The translations under genes and the position numbers were made by a program. A DNA stretch of 14,003 nucleotides, from positions 1,546 through 15,548 of the forward strand of contig JABXJY010000035.1 of NCBI GenBank assembly GCA_013375385.1, read 5' to 3'. This DNA is from Desulfobacterales bacterium (GTDB lineage Bacteria > Desulfobacterota > DSM-4660 > Desulfatiglandales > B25-G16). Numbering within the stretch: the first letter of the stretch is position 1; every line of letters begins with the position of its first letter. Below, one piece after another: positions 8,096-13,794 of this stretch. The notes below the pieces were generated by a model, which saw only the letters and a program-made list of their open reading frames with translations, made no database searches and was not told the DNA's origin.

Positions 8096-8126
8096 CCTTG
8101 GCCTCTTGTCTGTTTTCTCCGCGATG

Positions 8127-8909
8127 CTAAACCCCTAGTTCTAATGTCAAACCATCTGAGGCTGCAATTACCTCGATCCCTGACTCGTCGGACAATTCAT
8201 TCGCCAATACCCAGGGTTTTGCCTTGAGCATGGTCATGCCGAAATGGGTCAATATCGCCTTTCTAGGAGTTATCCTTGACAGGATCTCTCTGACATCATC
8301 AATGCATAAATGCATTACCTGACCACTGTCGTGGGGAGCAAATCTGACAACATTCATGACCAAGATATCGGAGTCTTCATAATCTTGTATTAAATCCGTG
8401 AAGTACTTTGTATCTACCATAAATGATATCTTGCGACCGTAGTGATCAAAGATAACGCCATATGTCTCCACCTGGTGTTGGTGTCTCCCCGAAGTTGAAA
8501 AGGATACCGTGTCAATACTGTATTTTTGATTATGTCTTAATATTACAATATCCTGCGCATAGTCTCTCAGATAAGGCAGGACAACGGCATTCTCACCATG
8601 TATACAGTCCTCTGGCGCCAATAGTGTGCCTCTTCTTTTGAGCCCACCGCCTGTCATTGCATCGATTAGTATATTTATATCATTAGAGTGATCGATATGG
8701 GCATGGGTGAGAATAATAGCATCGAGCTTAGTGACGTCAATGGCTGGCTTAGATTTTGCGCATCTGACGAGGGTGCCTGGACCAGGATCTAGAATGATAT
8801 TCTTATCTTTCATTCTGATATAGACACCCGCCGAAGACCTTAACTGTTTGGCCACGACAAAACGAGCACCAGCTGTACCCAAGAATTTGACAAGATCTCC
8901 ATTGCTCAC
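8127..8909 (-). CDS. MBL-fold metal-dependent hydrolase
   Basis: A 260-residue single-domain metallo-beta-lactamase-fold protein. The metal-binding signature THAHIDHSND gives H69, H71, D73 and H74. Other likely ligands are H145 in RHQHQVETYG, D166 in FMVDTKYF and H222 in ILTHFG. The overall layout resembles the RNase Z/PhnP-like group of phosphodiesterases, but the substrate cannot be assigned. The start is GTG at 8907-8909 with an AGGAGG site (8916-8921) at ideal spacing. That site begins just after the stop codon of the 53-aa ORF upstream, so translation of the two is probably coupled. The macro-domain-like gene follows. The pairing of a phosphoesterase fold with a macro fold hints at nucleotide or ADP-ribose metabolism (inference). 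Confidence 0.82.
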   Translation of the reverse strand: MSNGDLVKFLGTAGARFVVAKQLRSSAGVYIRMKDKNIILDPGPGTLVRCAKSKPAIDVTKLDAIILTHAHIDHSNDINILIDAMTGGGLKRRGTLLAPEDCIHGENAVVLPYLRDYAQDIVILRHNQKYSIDTVSFSTSGRHQHQVETYGVIFDHYGRKISFMVDTKYFTDLIQDYEDSDILVMNVVRFAPHDSGQVMHLCIDDVREILSRITPRKAILTHFGMTMLKAKPWVLANELSDESGIEVIAASDGLTLELGV

Positions 8910-8911
8910 TT

Positions 8912-9073
8912 TCAGCCTCCTGGCAAAAGGATGGCTCGATCGGAATCCTCTGCATCATAAACAGGGTTAATCCAGGATTCATTCCCCGTCAATCCCTTTG
9001 TCTCCTGACTCATCTCTTCAGCCCTCTGTTCTCTGACAAACGTCTTGATTTCCTCTGAATTAACAGCTTGCAT
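8912..9073 (-). CDS. Small 53-aa protein, translationally coupled to MBL gene
   Basis: A 53-codon ORF starting ATG with a very strong ribosome binding site (GAGGAGGA, about 7 nt upstream) and a consensus -10 box at 9102-9107. It begins MQAVNSEEIKTFVREQRAEE and ends DRAILLPGG; it is acidic and shows no membrane segment. The start vaguely resembles the first residues of epoxyqueuosine-reductase-like proteins (EEIKxFxRE), so it could be a truncated relic of such a gene, but no cluster motif follows. The stop is only 2 nt before the MBL gene's ribosome binding site, so it may act as a leader peptide or a genuine small subunit. Function unknown. Confidence 0.55.
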   Translation of the reverse strand: MQAVNSEEIKTFVREQRAEEMSQETKGLTGNESWINPVYDAEDSDRAILLPGG

Positions 9074-9101
9074 CAGTGTTCCTCCTCAATAATGTTAGCC
9101 G

Positions 9102-9130
9102 ATTATACGGCCTCTCATCTTTTTAATTCA
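9102..9130 (-). promoter_or_regulatory. Likely promoter of the small ORF-MBL-macro operon
   Basis: The minus strand has a perfect -10 TATAAT (9102-9107), about 6-7 nt before a predicted start near 9095. The 17-bp-spaced -35 hexamer (TGAATT, 9125-9130) is poor, so the assignment rests on the -10 and on the strong ribosome binding site just downstream. Confidence 0.4.
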
Positions 9131-9150
9131 TTTCCTTAAACTTGCCTATT

Positions 9151-9170
9151 CCCTGTAGCTCGCTACAGGG
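9151..9170. repeat. REP-like palindrome, copy 1
   Basis: A perfect 9-bp inverted repeat CCCTGTAGC/GCTACAGGG around a 2-nt loop (TC). It is the same unit as the palindrome at 9244-9263, differing by one compensated base pair and one loop base. It lies between the bTHX gene and the small ORF operon. No U-tract follows on either strand. Confidence 0.7.
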
Positions 9171-9183
9171 TTTCCCTTTAGTT

Positions 9184-9203
9184 CCCTCTCCTTCGGGAGA
9201 GGG
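9184..9203. repeat. Stem-loop with TTCG tetraloop
   Basis: An 8-bp perfect stem CCCTCTCC/GGAGAGGG closing a TTCG tetraloop, followed by TTAGGGTGAGGG. This sequence type recurs as an intergenic repeat in many bacterial genomes (from general knowledge). It has no U-tract, so it is not an intrinsic terminator. It sits between the two related palindromes. Confidence 0.6.
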
Positions 9204-9243
9204 TTAGGGTGAGGGGATATAAAAGAGTTATTACCACGAGATA

Positions 9244-9263
9244 CCCTGCAGCTTGCTGCAGGG
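9244..9263. repeat. REP-like palindrome, copy 2
   Basis: A perfect 9-bp inverted repeat CCCTGCAGC/GCTGCAGGG around TT. Compared with the copy at 9151-9170, one T-A pair has become C-G with both sides changed, so the stem is preserved. Confidence 0.7.
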
Positions 9264-9359
9264 AGCTTCATTTTGTGATTCCAAGGGGTCTTATCCAAAA
9301 ATAGGAGAAGAGAAGGGAAGGGTGCAGAAAAGGAAATATAGGGATACCTTATGCTGGTT

Positions 9360-9464
9360 TTATTTCTTTTCTTTCTCTTTCGCTTTTTTCTTCTTGGGGC
9401 GGGCATTACCGTAGGTGCCTCGATAGATCTTTCCACGCCTCGTGCGTGTATCGCCTTTTCCCAT
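9360..9464 (-). CDS. 30S ribosomal protein bTHX
   Basis: A 34-residue, strongly basic protein beginning MGKGDTRTRRGKIYRGTYGN and followed by ARPKKKKAKEKEKK. This is the hallmark of bTHX (Thx), the tiny ribosomal protein that sits in the head of the 30S subunit in Thermus and is found in several bacterial phyla. The ATG has an AGGAGA ribosome binding site about 8 nt upstream, and a promoter lies at 9508-9534. The lysine-rich tail, slightly longer than in the shortest homologues, is typical. It is monocistronic; the repeat cluster lies downstream. Overlapping reading frames here are shadows. Confidence 0.88.
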   Translation of the reverse strand: MGKGDTRTRRGKIYRGTYGNARPKKKKAKEKEKK

Positions 9465-9507
9465 ATTCGAGTCTCCTGCTAACCTTTCAAACAGGGCATG
9501 GATAACG

Positions 9508-9534
9508 AGTATATTTTCTGGTATCTCTTGTCAA
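9508..9534 (-). promoter_or_regulatory. Promoter of the bTHX gene
   Basis: On the minus strand, a perfect -35 TTGACA (9529-9534) and -10 TATACT (9508-9513, 5 of 6). The spacer is 15 bp, shorter than ideal. It sits about 45 nt upstream of the start codon with no other gene between. Confidence 0.5.
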
Positions 9535-9576
9535 GTTGTTTTAGAATAAACGGCCCCTTCCATGATGCGGAGCAGC

Positions 9577-10068
9577 CTAACGAGTTGTCCCATCCTTGCC
9601 TTGTCTCAGGTTCAGTTGGAAATACATGGCCCCGGGAATCGGGTTGTGGCAATATGGCTGTGTCGGTTGGAAACCCAGAGATTCGTATAGCCGAACAGCT
9701 TCTTTCATGGATGGAAGCGTGTCCAGTCGCATGGCTTTGTATCCGGACTTGGCAGCTTCCTCAATGATTGTGGTTGCCAGCACTCGACCGATGCCTTTGC
9801 CCCTGTGCTCTGGCCTGACGTAAAGTCGTTTCATCTCGCACACCTCGGAGCTGAGAGGGCGGACAGCCACACAACCAATAATCTCGCCCTCCTGCTTCGC
9901 GACAAGGAGGGCCCCGCCTGGAGGCGAGTAGTTCCCGGGAAGAGAGCGAAGTTCCCCTTCAAAATCCTGAAAACAGAGATCGAACCCCAGGGAGTCTGCA
10001 TATTCCTGGAACAATACCTTGACCTGGTTCAGGTCATCTTTTGTCTGGACTTGGGCGATTTGGGTCAT
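9577..10068 (-). CDS. GNAT family N-acetyltransferase
   Basis: A 163-residue GNAT protein that would transfer an acetyl group from acetyl-CoA to an unknown amine. The acetyl-CoA pyrophosphate-binding signature RGKGIG occupies residues 89-94 in YVRPEHRGKGIGRVLATTII. It is preceded by the beta strand EMKRLYV and followed by the usual C-terminal MRLDT and AVRLYESLGF elements. The chosen start (MTQIAQVQTKDDLNQVK) matches the normal beginning of the fold. The reading frame remains open 33 codons upstream but that part is not family-like. The ribosome binding site at this start is weak. A plausible promoter lies at 10091-10119. The gene seems to stand alone. Confidence 0.85.
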   Translation of the reverse strand: MTQIAQVQTKDDLNQVKVLFQEYADSLGFDLCFQDFEGELRSLPGNYSPPGGALLVAKQEGEIIGCVAVRPLSSEVCEMKRLYVRPEHRGKGIGRVLATTIIEEAAKSGYKAMRLDTLPSMKEAVRLYESLGFQPTQPYCHNPIPGAMYFQLNLRQGKDGTTR

Positions 10069-10090
10069 ATTCGATTTGCCATAATCTTTT

Positions 10091-10119
10091 ATATTACAAT
10101 CAAGAAAACTGCAAGGCAA
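10091..10119 (-). promoter_or_regulatory. Possible promoter of the GNAT gene
   Basis: Minus strand: TTGCCT (10114-10119), a 17-bp spacer and TAATAT (10091-10096), each 4 of 6 matches. It lies in an AT-rich segment about 22 nt before the chosen ATG, which would leave a short leader and fits the internal start. Confidence 0.35.
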
Positions 10120-10187
10120 TAACAGAGTGCTCGGTTCGCTCTGCCTTTGTCCGCCGTTTATATTCATATGGAGTCGGCCGGATGCCT

Positions 10188-10379
10188 TCAGGACAAGAGG
10201 TTCAGGATGTAGTCGGCCGAAACTAAGATACCGAACACCGAGGCCAGAAAGGTCACCAAAATGGGCATTTTGAAGATACGCTTGAGCATGACCGCTTCAG
10301 GGATGCTGGCACCGGCGCCGCCAATCACCAGGGCAATGACCGCACCAAGGCTCATTCCCTTTCCTAATGCGTCAGTATA
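10188..10379 (-). pseudogene. Truncated permease (YraQ/ArsP-like, DUF318) C-terminal remnant
   Basis: The last roughly 60 codons of an integral-membrane permease of the COG0701/DUF318 family are recognisable: GKGMSLGAVIALVIGGAGAS, then IPEAVMLKRIF and a hydrophobic ending ILVTFLASVFGILVSADYIL. The family normally has about 300-400 residues and 8 or more membrane segments; here only two segments survive. The frame stays open to 10517, but the upstream part is not permease-like and coincides with the candidate small RNA. An internal ATG at 10355 with AGGAAAGG upstream could still express a 55-residue peptide. Most likely a 5'-deleted relic. Confidence 0.65.
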
Positions 10380-10440
10380 CCTCTGCGCTGGAGGTCGAGT
10401 AATATCGGGTATGGGAATATTTTGATGGAAAAGCCACAGA

Positions 10441-10522
10441 GGGTAAAAAGCCCTGTTAGGGAGGTGTCCTAACAGGGCTGGTGGAGCTGGGAATGAAGGA
10501 AAGGAGGAAAACTTCATTCCGT
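10441..10522 (-). ncRNA. Candidate small RNA with two anti-Shine-Dalgarno loops
   Basis: A compact unit on the minus strand. The predicted start is near 10522. The 5' stem-loop has a perfect 9-bp stem (GGAATGAAG/CTTCATTCC, 10490-10520) with a 13-nt loop UUUUCCUCCUUUC. A linker CAGCUCCACC follows. Then comes a 12-bp perfect terminator stem whose loop reads ACACCUC, followed by a U-tract. The first loop contains CCUCCUUUC and the second displays CACCUC next to a C; both match the 3' tail of 16S rRNA (GAUCACCUCCUUUCU). Such an RNA would be expected to pair with ribosome binding sites of mRNAs, as C-rich-loop small RNAs do. Length is about 80 nt. I know no named family that matches it. Structure and signals are seen directly; transcription and function are inferred. 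Confidence 0.55.
10445..10479 (-). terminator. Rho-independent terminator of the candidate small RNA
   Basis: A 12-bp perfect stem AGCCCTGTTAGG/CCTAACAGGGCT (10468-10479 with 10449-10460) and a 7-nt loop, followed on the minus strand by five T residues. The other strand has no T-tract, so direction is minus. Confidence 0.75.
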
Positions 10523-10528
10523 CTATGC

Positions 10529-10557
10529 ATTATCGTAAAAGTCCGAATACAAAGCAA
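10529..10557 (-). promoter_or_regulatory. Promoter of the candidate small RNA
   Basis: Minus strand: -10 GATAAT (10529-10534, 5 of 6), a 17-bp spacer and -35 TTGCTT (10552-10557, 3 of 6), with AT-rich DNA upstream. The predicted start lies 2-3 nt before the first stem, as is common for small RNAs. Confidence 0.45.
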
Positions 10558-10717
10558 TACGCAGAAAGTATGGTTTTTATTCGTATTTTAGCACAAGAAA
10601 TGGCTGAGAGAATAGTATTAGAAAAAATATCGGGTAAGACTTTCTTATTAGAGGACCGGCCCCACTTGTTTCTCCGTTTGGTTCTTTTGGCGTTTTTCGA
10701 GAGGTTGGGGCCAGCGC

Positions 10718-12109
10718 CTAGGACACATTTCGCAGCCCGTTCTCTGTGACCCACATCTCGGTCTCATCCAGTGCCTTGGCGAACCGGTTGAACATCTCGT
10801 CGATCTCGGATTCGGTGATGATGAGGGGCGGACAGAAAGCAACGGAATCCACCATTGCGCGCACGATGAGGCCATGCACCTCGGCCCGCCCAGAGCAATA
10901 GGCACCGACCGCCTGAGTTGGGTGGAAAGGCCGTTTGGCAGCCTTGTCGGCGACGAGTTCGGCCGCACCAATAAGGCCCACGCCGCGTACTTCGCCCACC
11001 AACGGGTGGTCTGCAAAGGCCTTCAGACGCTCATGGAAGCGCGGTGCAACCTGGCGTACATGATCCACGAGATTGCGCTGTTGTATGAGTTGGATGGTTC
11101 GAACTGCGACGGCTGCCGGGACCGGGTGGCCCGAGTAGGTAAACCCGTGTCCGAAGACACCGATCTTCTCGCTCTCCTTGACCATTGCCTCGAAGATGTC
11201 CTCGGAGAGCAGAACGGCAGAAATCGGTAGGTACGCCGAGGACATCGCTTTTGCCACGGTGATGGCGTCGGGCTTGATCCCAAAGGTCTCACAGCCAAAC
11301 ATGTTGCCGGTGCGTCCGAAGCCACAGATGACCTCATCGGCCAGCATGAGCACCTGGTGGCGCCTGAGTACCTCCTGGACCTTTTGGAAATAGGTCTTCG
11401 GAGGCACGATAACGCCGCCGGCGCCCATCACGGGCTCGGCAATAAAGGCTGCGACCGTGTCCGGCCCCTCATCCTGAATGAGCTTCTCGAGATTTCTTGC
11501 TATGCGTGCGGCAAACTCCTCTTCCGACTCATCCTCCTCGGCGAAGCGATAGTAGTGCGGACAATCGGTGTGCAGAATATTCGCGATTGGCAGGTCGAAG
11601 TCCTGGTGGTTGCTGGGCAGGCCCGTGAGGCTCCCAGTCGCCACTGTGACGCCGTGGTAGCCCTTCCAACGGGAGATGATCTTCTTTTTCTGCGGCCGGC
11701 CTAAGGCGTTGTTGTAATACCAGACCAGCTTCACAAGCGAGTCGTTGGCCTCGGACCCAGAGTTTGCAAAGAAGACCTTCGACACCGGCACCGGAGCGAT
11801 TTCCTTCAGCTTCTCAGCCAGATCGATAGAGGGATTCGTGGCCTTGTGGGCGAACGTGTGGTAATAGGGCAGCTTGCGCATCTGTCGGACGGCCGCCTCG
11901 ATCAGCTCATCCTCCCCGAATCCCAGGCAGGTGCACCAAAGACCGGCGAGGCCCTCAATGTACTCCTTGCCCTCCTCGTCGTATACGTAGATCCCCTTGC
12001 CCTCAGCTATGATCAGCGGACCCTTCTCGAGGTGGATCTTGAGGTTGGTATAGGGGTGGATGCAGTGTGCGATGTCGCGGCTTTTGGCGGAATTGTCAAC
12101 CCTGGTCAT
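10718..12109 (-). CDS. Class III PLP-dependent aminotransferase (omega-amino acid type)
   Basis: A 463-residue fold-type I, class III aminotransferase moving an amino group from an omega-amino acid, amine or taurine-like donor to a 2-oxoacid, often pyruvate. Landmarks are the cofactor phosphate site NSGSEAND (116-123), WKGYHGVTVATGSLTG (148-163), LADEVICGFGRTG with D258, and the Schiff-base lysine K287 in ITVAKAMSSAYLP. The N-terminal HPYTNLKIHLEKGP is typical of the putrescine/beta-alanine:pyruvate branch. Exact substrate is not assignable. The ATG at 12107-12109 is chosen because GGAGGT lies 7 nt upstream; the open frame further upstream is not protein-like and crosses two hairpins. Base composition is visibly more GC-rich than the POR genes, suggesting separate ancestry or transfer. 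It stands alone. Confidence 0.88.
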   Translation of the reverse strand: MTRVDNSAKSRDIAHCIHPYTNLKIHLEKGPLIIAEGKGIYVYDEEGKEYIEGLAGLWCTCLGFGEDELIEAAVRQMRKLPYYHTFAHKATNPSIDLAEKLKEIAPVPVSKVFFANSGSEANDSLVKLVWYYNNALGRPQKKKIISRWKGYHGVTVATGSLTGLPSNHQDFDLPIANILHTDCPHYYRFAEEDESEEEFAARIARNLEKLIQDEGPDTVAAFIAEPVMGAGGVIVPPKTYFQKVQEVLRRHQVLMLADEVICGFGRTGNMFGCETFGIKPDAITVAKAMSSAYLPISAVLLSEDIFEAMVKESEKIGVFGHGFTYSGHPVPAAVAVRTIQLIQQRNLVDHVRQVAPRFHERLKAFADHPLVGEVRGVGLIGAAELVADKAAKRPFHPTQAVGAYCSGRAEVHGLIVRAMVDSVAFCPPLIITESEIDEMFNRFAKALDETEMWVTENGLRNVS

Positions 12110-12140
12110 GCGGTCTACCTCCATCAAGAATTGGCAGAGG

Positions 12141-12163
12141 ACCCCGGGCGTGAGCCCCGGGGT
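12141..12163. repeat. GC-rich hairpin in the aminotransferase leader
   Basis: An 8-bp inverted repeat ACCCCGGG/CCCGGGGT with a 7-nt loop, about 20 nt upstream of the aminotransferase ribosome binding site. If the weak promoter at 12170-12198 is real, the transcript would begin with this hairpin. Not a terminator, since no T-tract follows. Confidence 0.45.
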
Positions 12164-12169
12164 CAATGC

Positions 12170-12198
12170 ATTAGAATGTATATCACGCGTCCTTGAAG
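12170..12198 (-). promoter_or_regulatory. Possible aminotransferase promoter
   Basis: Minus strand: -10 TCTAAT (12170-12175, 5 of 6) and CTTCAA (12193-12198) as a poor -35 at 17 bp. Position relative to the gene is right; sequence support is weak. Confidence 0.25.
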
Positions 12199-12238
12199 TC
12201 TTTTCTTCGGTTCCAAGGCTCCCGGCCTGGTCCTTTCT

Positions 12239-12321
12239 ACGACTTATCTGCAGGGGAGTTTTGCCCCCTCCGCATTCCCCCGACAAGTCGGGGGCTGCGG
12301 TTTCCCCCGCTGATAAGTCGT
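12239..12321. repeat. Nested 83-bp palindromic element
   Basis: An outer stem of 18 positions with two mismatches pairs 12239-12256 with 12304-12321 (perfect end arms ACGACTTATC and GATAAGTCGT). Inside, CCGCA/TGCGG (12270-12274 with 12296-12300) encloses a perfect 8-bp stem CCCCCGAC/GTCGGGGG (12277-12294) with a 2-nt loop. It lies upstream of the aminotransferase and codes for nothing recognisable. It could be a miniature mobile palindrome or a structured RNA. Confidence 0.6.
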
Positions 12322-12664
12322 GAAAAGCACGGCGGCCTCCCACCAGTCACTCAGAAAAGACCTCAAGGCCGCGCTTTACCTCCAAGTGCCACGGGTGTAA
12401 GCCCTTGGGTGTCTACTTGCTTATGGGTTTATGCTCTTTCGCTATTAACCACATTTCGAGCGCCAAGTCAAACAAAAGGGCAGGCCGTGACCCCTGGTGA
12501 ACTTGTATCACGCCTCGAATCGTGAATCTTCCCCCACCAATCATGGATTTTCCTTTCTATGATAGGCTCGTATAAGAGACCAATGAGTTATATTGATCTC
12601 ATAGGACACACCTCTATAAGATATTAGGTGTTTACTGTACAACCAAATTAAGGAGGAGTGTCCC
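12322..12664. other. Intergenic stretch, no gene; possible left flank of the IS remnant
   Basis: I see no protein-like ORF, tRNA or clear terminator here. The last roughly 120 bases are AT-rich and lead into a strong ribosome binding site (AGGAGG) for the transposase remnant. In IS110 elements the non-coding end carries a bridge RNA gene, so a decayed copy could lie here, but I cannot define its ends or fold. Confidence 0.3.
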
Positions 12665-12936
12665 ATGAGATTGAAAGATTACGACCGAAAGCAGAGGAAA
12701 CGTAAAGAGTATATTCAGCAGCCAGGGCTCTTGATGATAGGACTGGATGTAAGCAAGACCAAACGTGATGCCTGTATGGGCACCACAGCAGGTGTCATCC
12801 GTCGGAGCTGACGTTCACACATACCCGTGATGGATTTAAGCGGTTTGAGGATGCCCTTCGGAACACCATGTTCAAGTACCGATGCTCCCGTGAAAGGGGC
12901 GTTGCTTCTAGAACAACTTACAAACACATACTGTGA
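12665..12936 (+). pseudogene. IS110-family transposase remnant, frameshifted and truncated
   Basis: Two adjacent frames together read as the N-terminus of an IS110-type (DEDD) transposase. The first, 12665-12811, begins MRLKDYDRKQRKRK and carries MIGLDVSKTKRDACMG, whose aspartate D28 is the first catalytic acid of the RuvC-like domain, then ends at TGA. The second, 12808-12936 in another frame, continues LTFTHTRDGFKRFEDALR, as intact homologues do, and then stops. The rest of the RuvC-like domain and the C-terminal Tnp domain (normally more than 300 residues in total) are not recognisable downstream. The start has a strong AGGAGG ribosome binding site. A dead mobile element. IS110 versus IS1111 subgroup is not resolved. 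Confidence 0.68.
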
Positions 12937-13146
12937 GATGCATTTGCGTCATAACCGTGCCCGACGATTAGACGAAACAATGGCATGCTATCACGTCAGG
13001 AGAAAAGGCATCGAGTGAATAAGAGTATTTTGGGACAGACCACATCAAGATGATGTCGTGACCCTTAAGTTGCTTCAGAAGCAATGTCTCCCTTATCATC
13101 CGCTTCAGCGAGGGGTTAGCAGGCAATCGAAAAGCTATTTGGCTTT

Positions 13147-13365
13147 CTACCTCTCCCGGACCTCACGCACAATCCCGACAATCTCGTCAGCAGATAAGCC
13201 AATATCAATGCCCTCAACATCGAGTGGAGATTCCTTCTTTGAGACAGGTTGGATCGCAAAGAGCGATCCATCCTTTCTTTTAACAAGAACCCTTCCATCG
13301 GTTTTTGCCTTCTCCAGGACAGAGGCAAGTTTTTGTCTTGCCTCAGAAAATGTGTAGATCGTCAT
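13147..13365 (-). CDS. Phd/YefM-type antitoxin
   Basis: A 72-residue protein with the N-terminal prevent-host-death pattern: MTIYTFSEARQKLASVLEKA, then a strand with VLVKRKDGSLFAIQPV. This fold dimerises, binds operator DNA and uses a C-terminal tail to neutralise a toxin. The tail here (about 44-72: ESPLDVEGIDIGLSADEIVG then a basic end) would wrap the partner. It follows the PIN toxin gene with a 4-nt ATGA overlap, so its translation depends on that of the toxin. This order is the reverse of the usual antitoxin-first arrangement. The promoter and palindrome at 13778-13823 serve both genes. Confidence 0.82.
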   Translation of the reverse strand: MTIYTFSEARQKLASVLEKAKTDGRVLVKRKDGSLFAIQPVSKKESPLDVEGIDIGLSADEIVGIVREVRER

Positions 13366-13760
13366 GGTCTCACCTCTTTTATTTTCACACCTGCCCTCTG
13401 CGCTGCTTCAAGCAAGCTGCCATCAAGGGATACTAAGGGACTCCTGTGCTTTAGAGCGCATCCAATTACGTATGCATCATAAGCATACATGTTGAGATTG
13501 TAAGAAAGCTCAAGAGCTGTATCCAAATCCACATCAGAGAACTGGATTGGGATTTGCTTATAAGCAGCCAGAGCAGCGACAGCGTGCTCCAGTGTTATTT
13601 TCCCACGTTTGAACATTGCAGAAAATGCATTTCCAATTTCCCAGTGTAACGATGACGGAGCAATCAATTCAGCCCCTTTGGAAAGCTCTATTAACTGCTT
13701 TTTGTGTTTTTCATTTGTGATTACCGCAATTATCACGGAAGTATCCAGCACGAGATTCAT
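13362..13760 (-). CDS. VapC-like PIN-domain toxin ribonuclease
   Basis: A 132-residue PIN-domain protein, the usual VapC length. The acidic metal-binding set is complete: D6 in VLDTSVIIA, E41 in LHWEIGNAF, D95 in YAYDAYVIGCA and D113 in SLDGSLLEAA. VapC toxins cleave specific RNAs such as initiator tRNA or 23S rRNA; this target is unknown. The chosen ATG gives the standard MNLVLDTSV start; its ribosome binding site is weak (GGGG). The open frame continues 34 codons upstream but crosses the promoter and operator, so that part is not coding. The stop overlaps the antitoxin start. Both genes form one bicistronic unit beside an IS relic, consistent with an acquired accessory module. Confidence 0.86.
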   Translation of the reverse strand: MNLVLDTSVIIAVITNEKHKKQLIELSKGAELIAPSSLHWEIGNAFSAMFKRGKITLEHAVAALAAYKQIPIQFSDVDLDTALELSYNLNMYAYDAYVIGCALKHRSPLVSLDGSLLEAAQRAGVKIKEVRP

Positions 13761-13777
13761 TGTCTGGCCCCATAACA

Positions 13778-13791
13778 TGTACAATTGTACA
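13778..13791. promoter_or_regulatory. Palindromic operator of the toxin-antitoxin operon
   Basis: A perfect 14-bp palindrome TGTACAATTGTACA between the promoter and the toxin start, overlapping the predicted transcription start. It is a likely site for autorepression by the antitoxin or the complex. Confidence 0.6.
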
Positions 13792-13794
13792 ACA

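Noticed and set aside
9151..9263. CRISPR-like spaced repeats
   Set aside because: Only two copies of one palindrome plus an unrelated hairpin, with unequal spacing; these fit REP-like elements instead.
9146..9436. 96-aa minus-strand ORF over the bTHX region
   Set aside because: A shadow frame of bTHX that also reads through the palindrome cluster.
10525..10749. 74-aa plus-strand ORF starting MHYRKSPNTKQYAES
   Set aside because: No ribosome binding site at usable distance, it crosses the small RNA promoter, and its 3' part is antisense to the aminotransferase C-terminus. No recognisable family.
12110..12343. 78-codon N-terminal extension of the aminotransferase
   Set aside because: Crosses two strong hairpins, is not protein-like, and a clear GGAGGT site supports the start at 12109.
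12827..13018. 63-aa plus-strand ORF after the IS remnant (LLEQLTNTYCEMHLRHNRARR)
   Set aside because: I could not match it to the IS110 C-terminal domain or any other family; probably decayed sequence.
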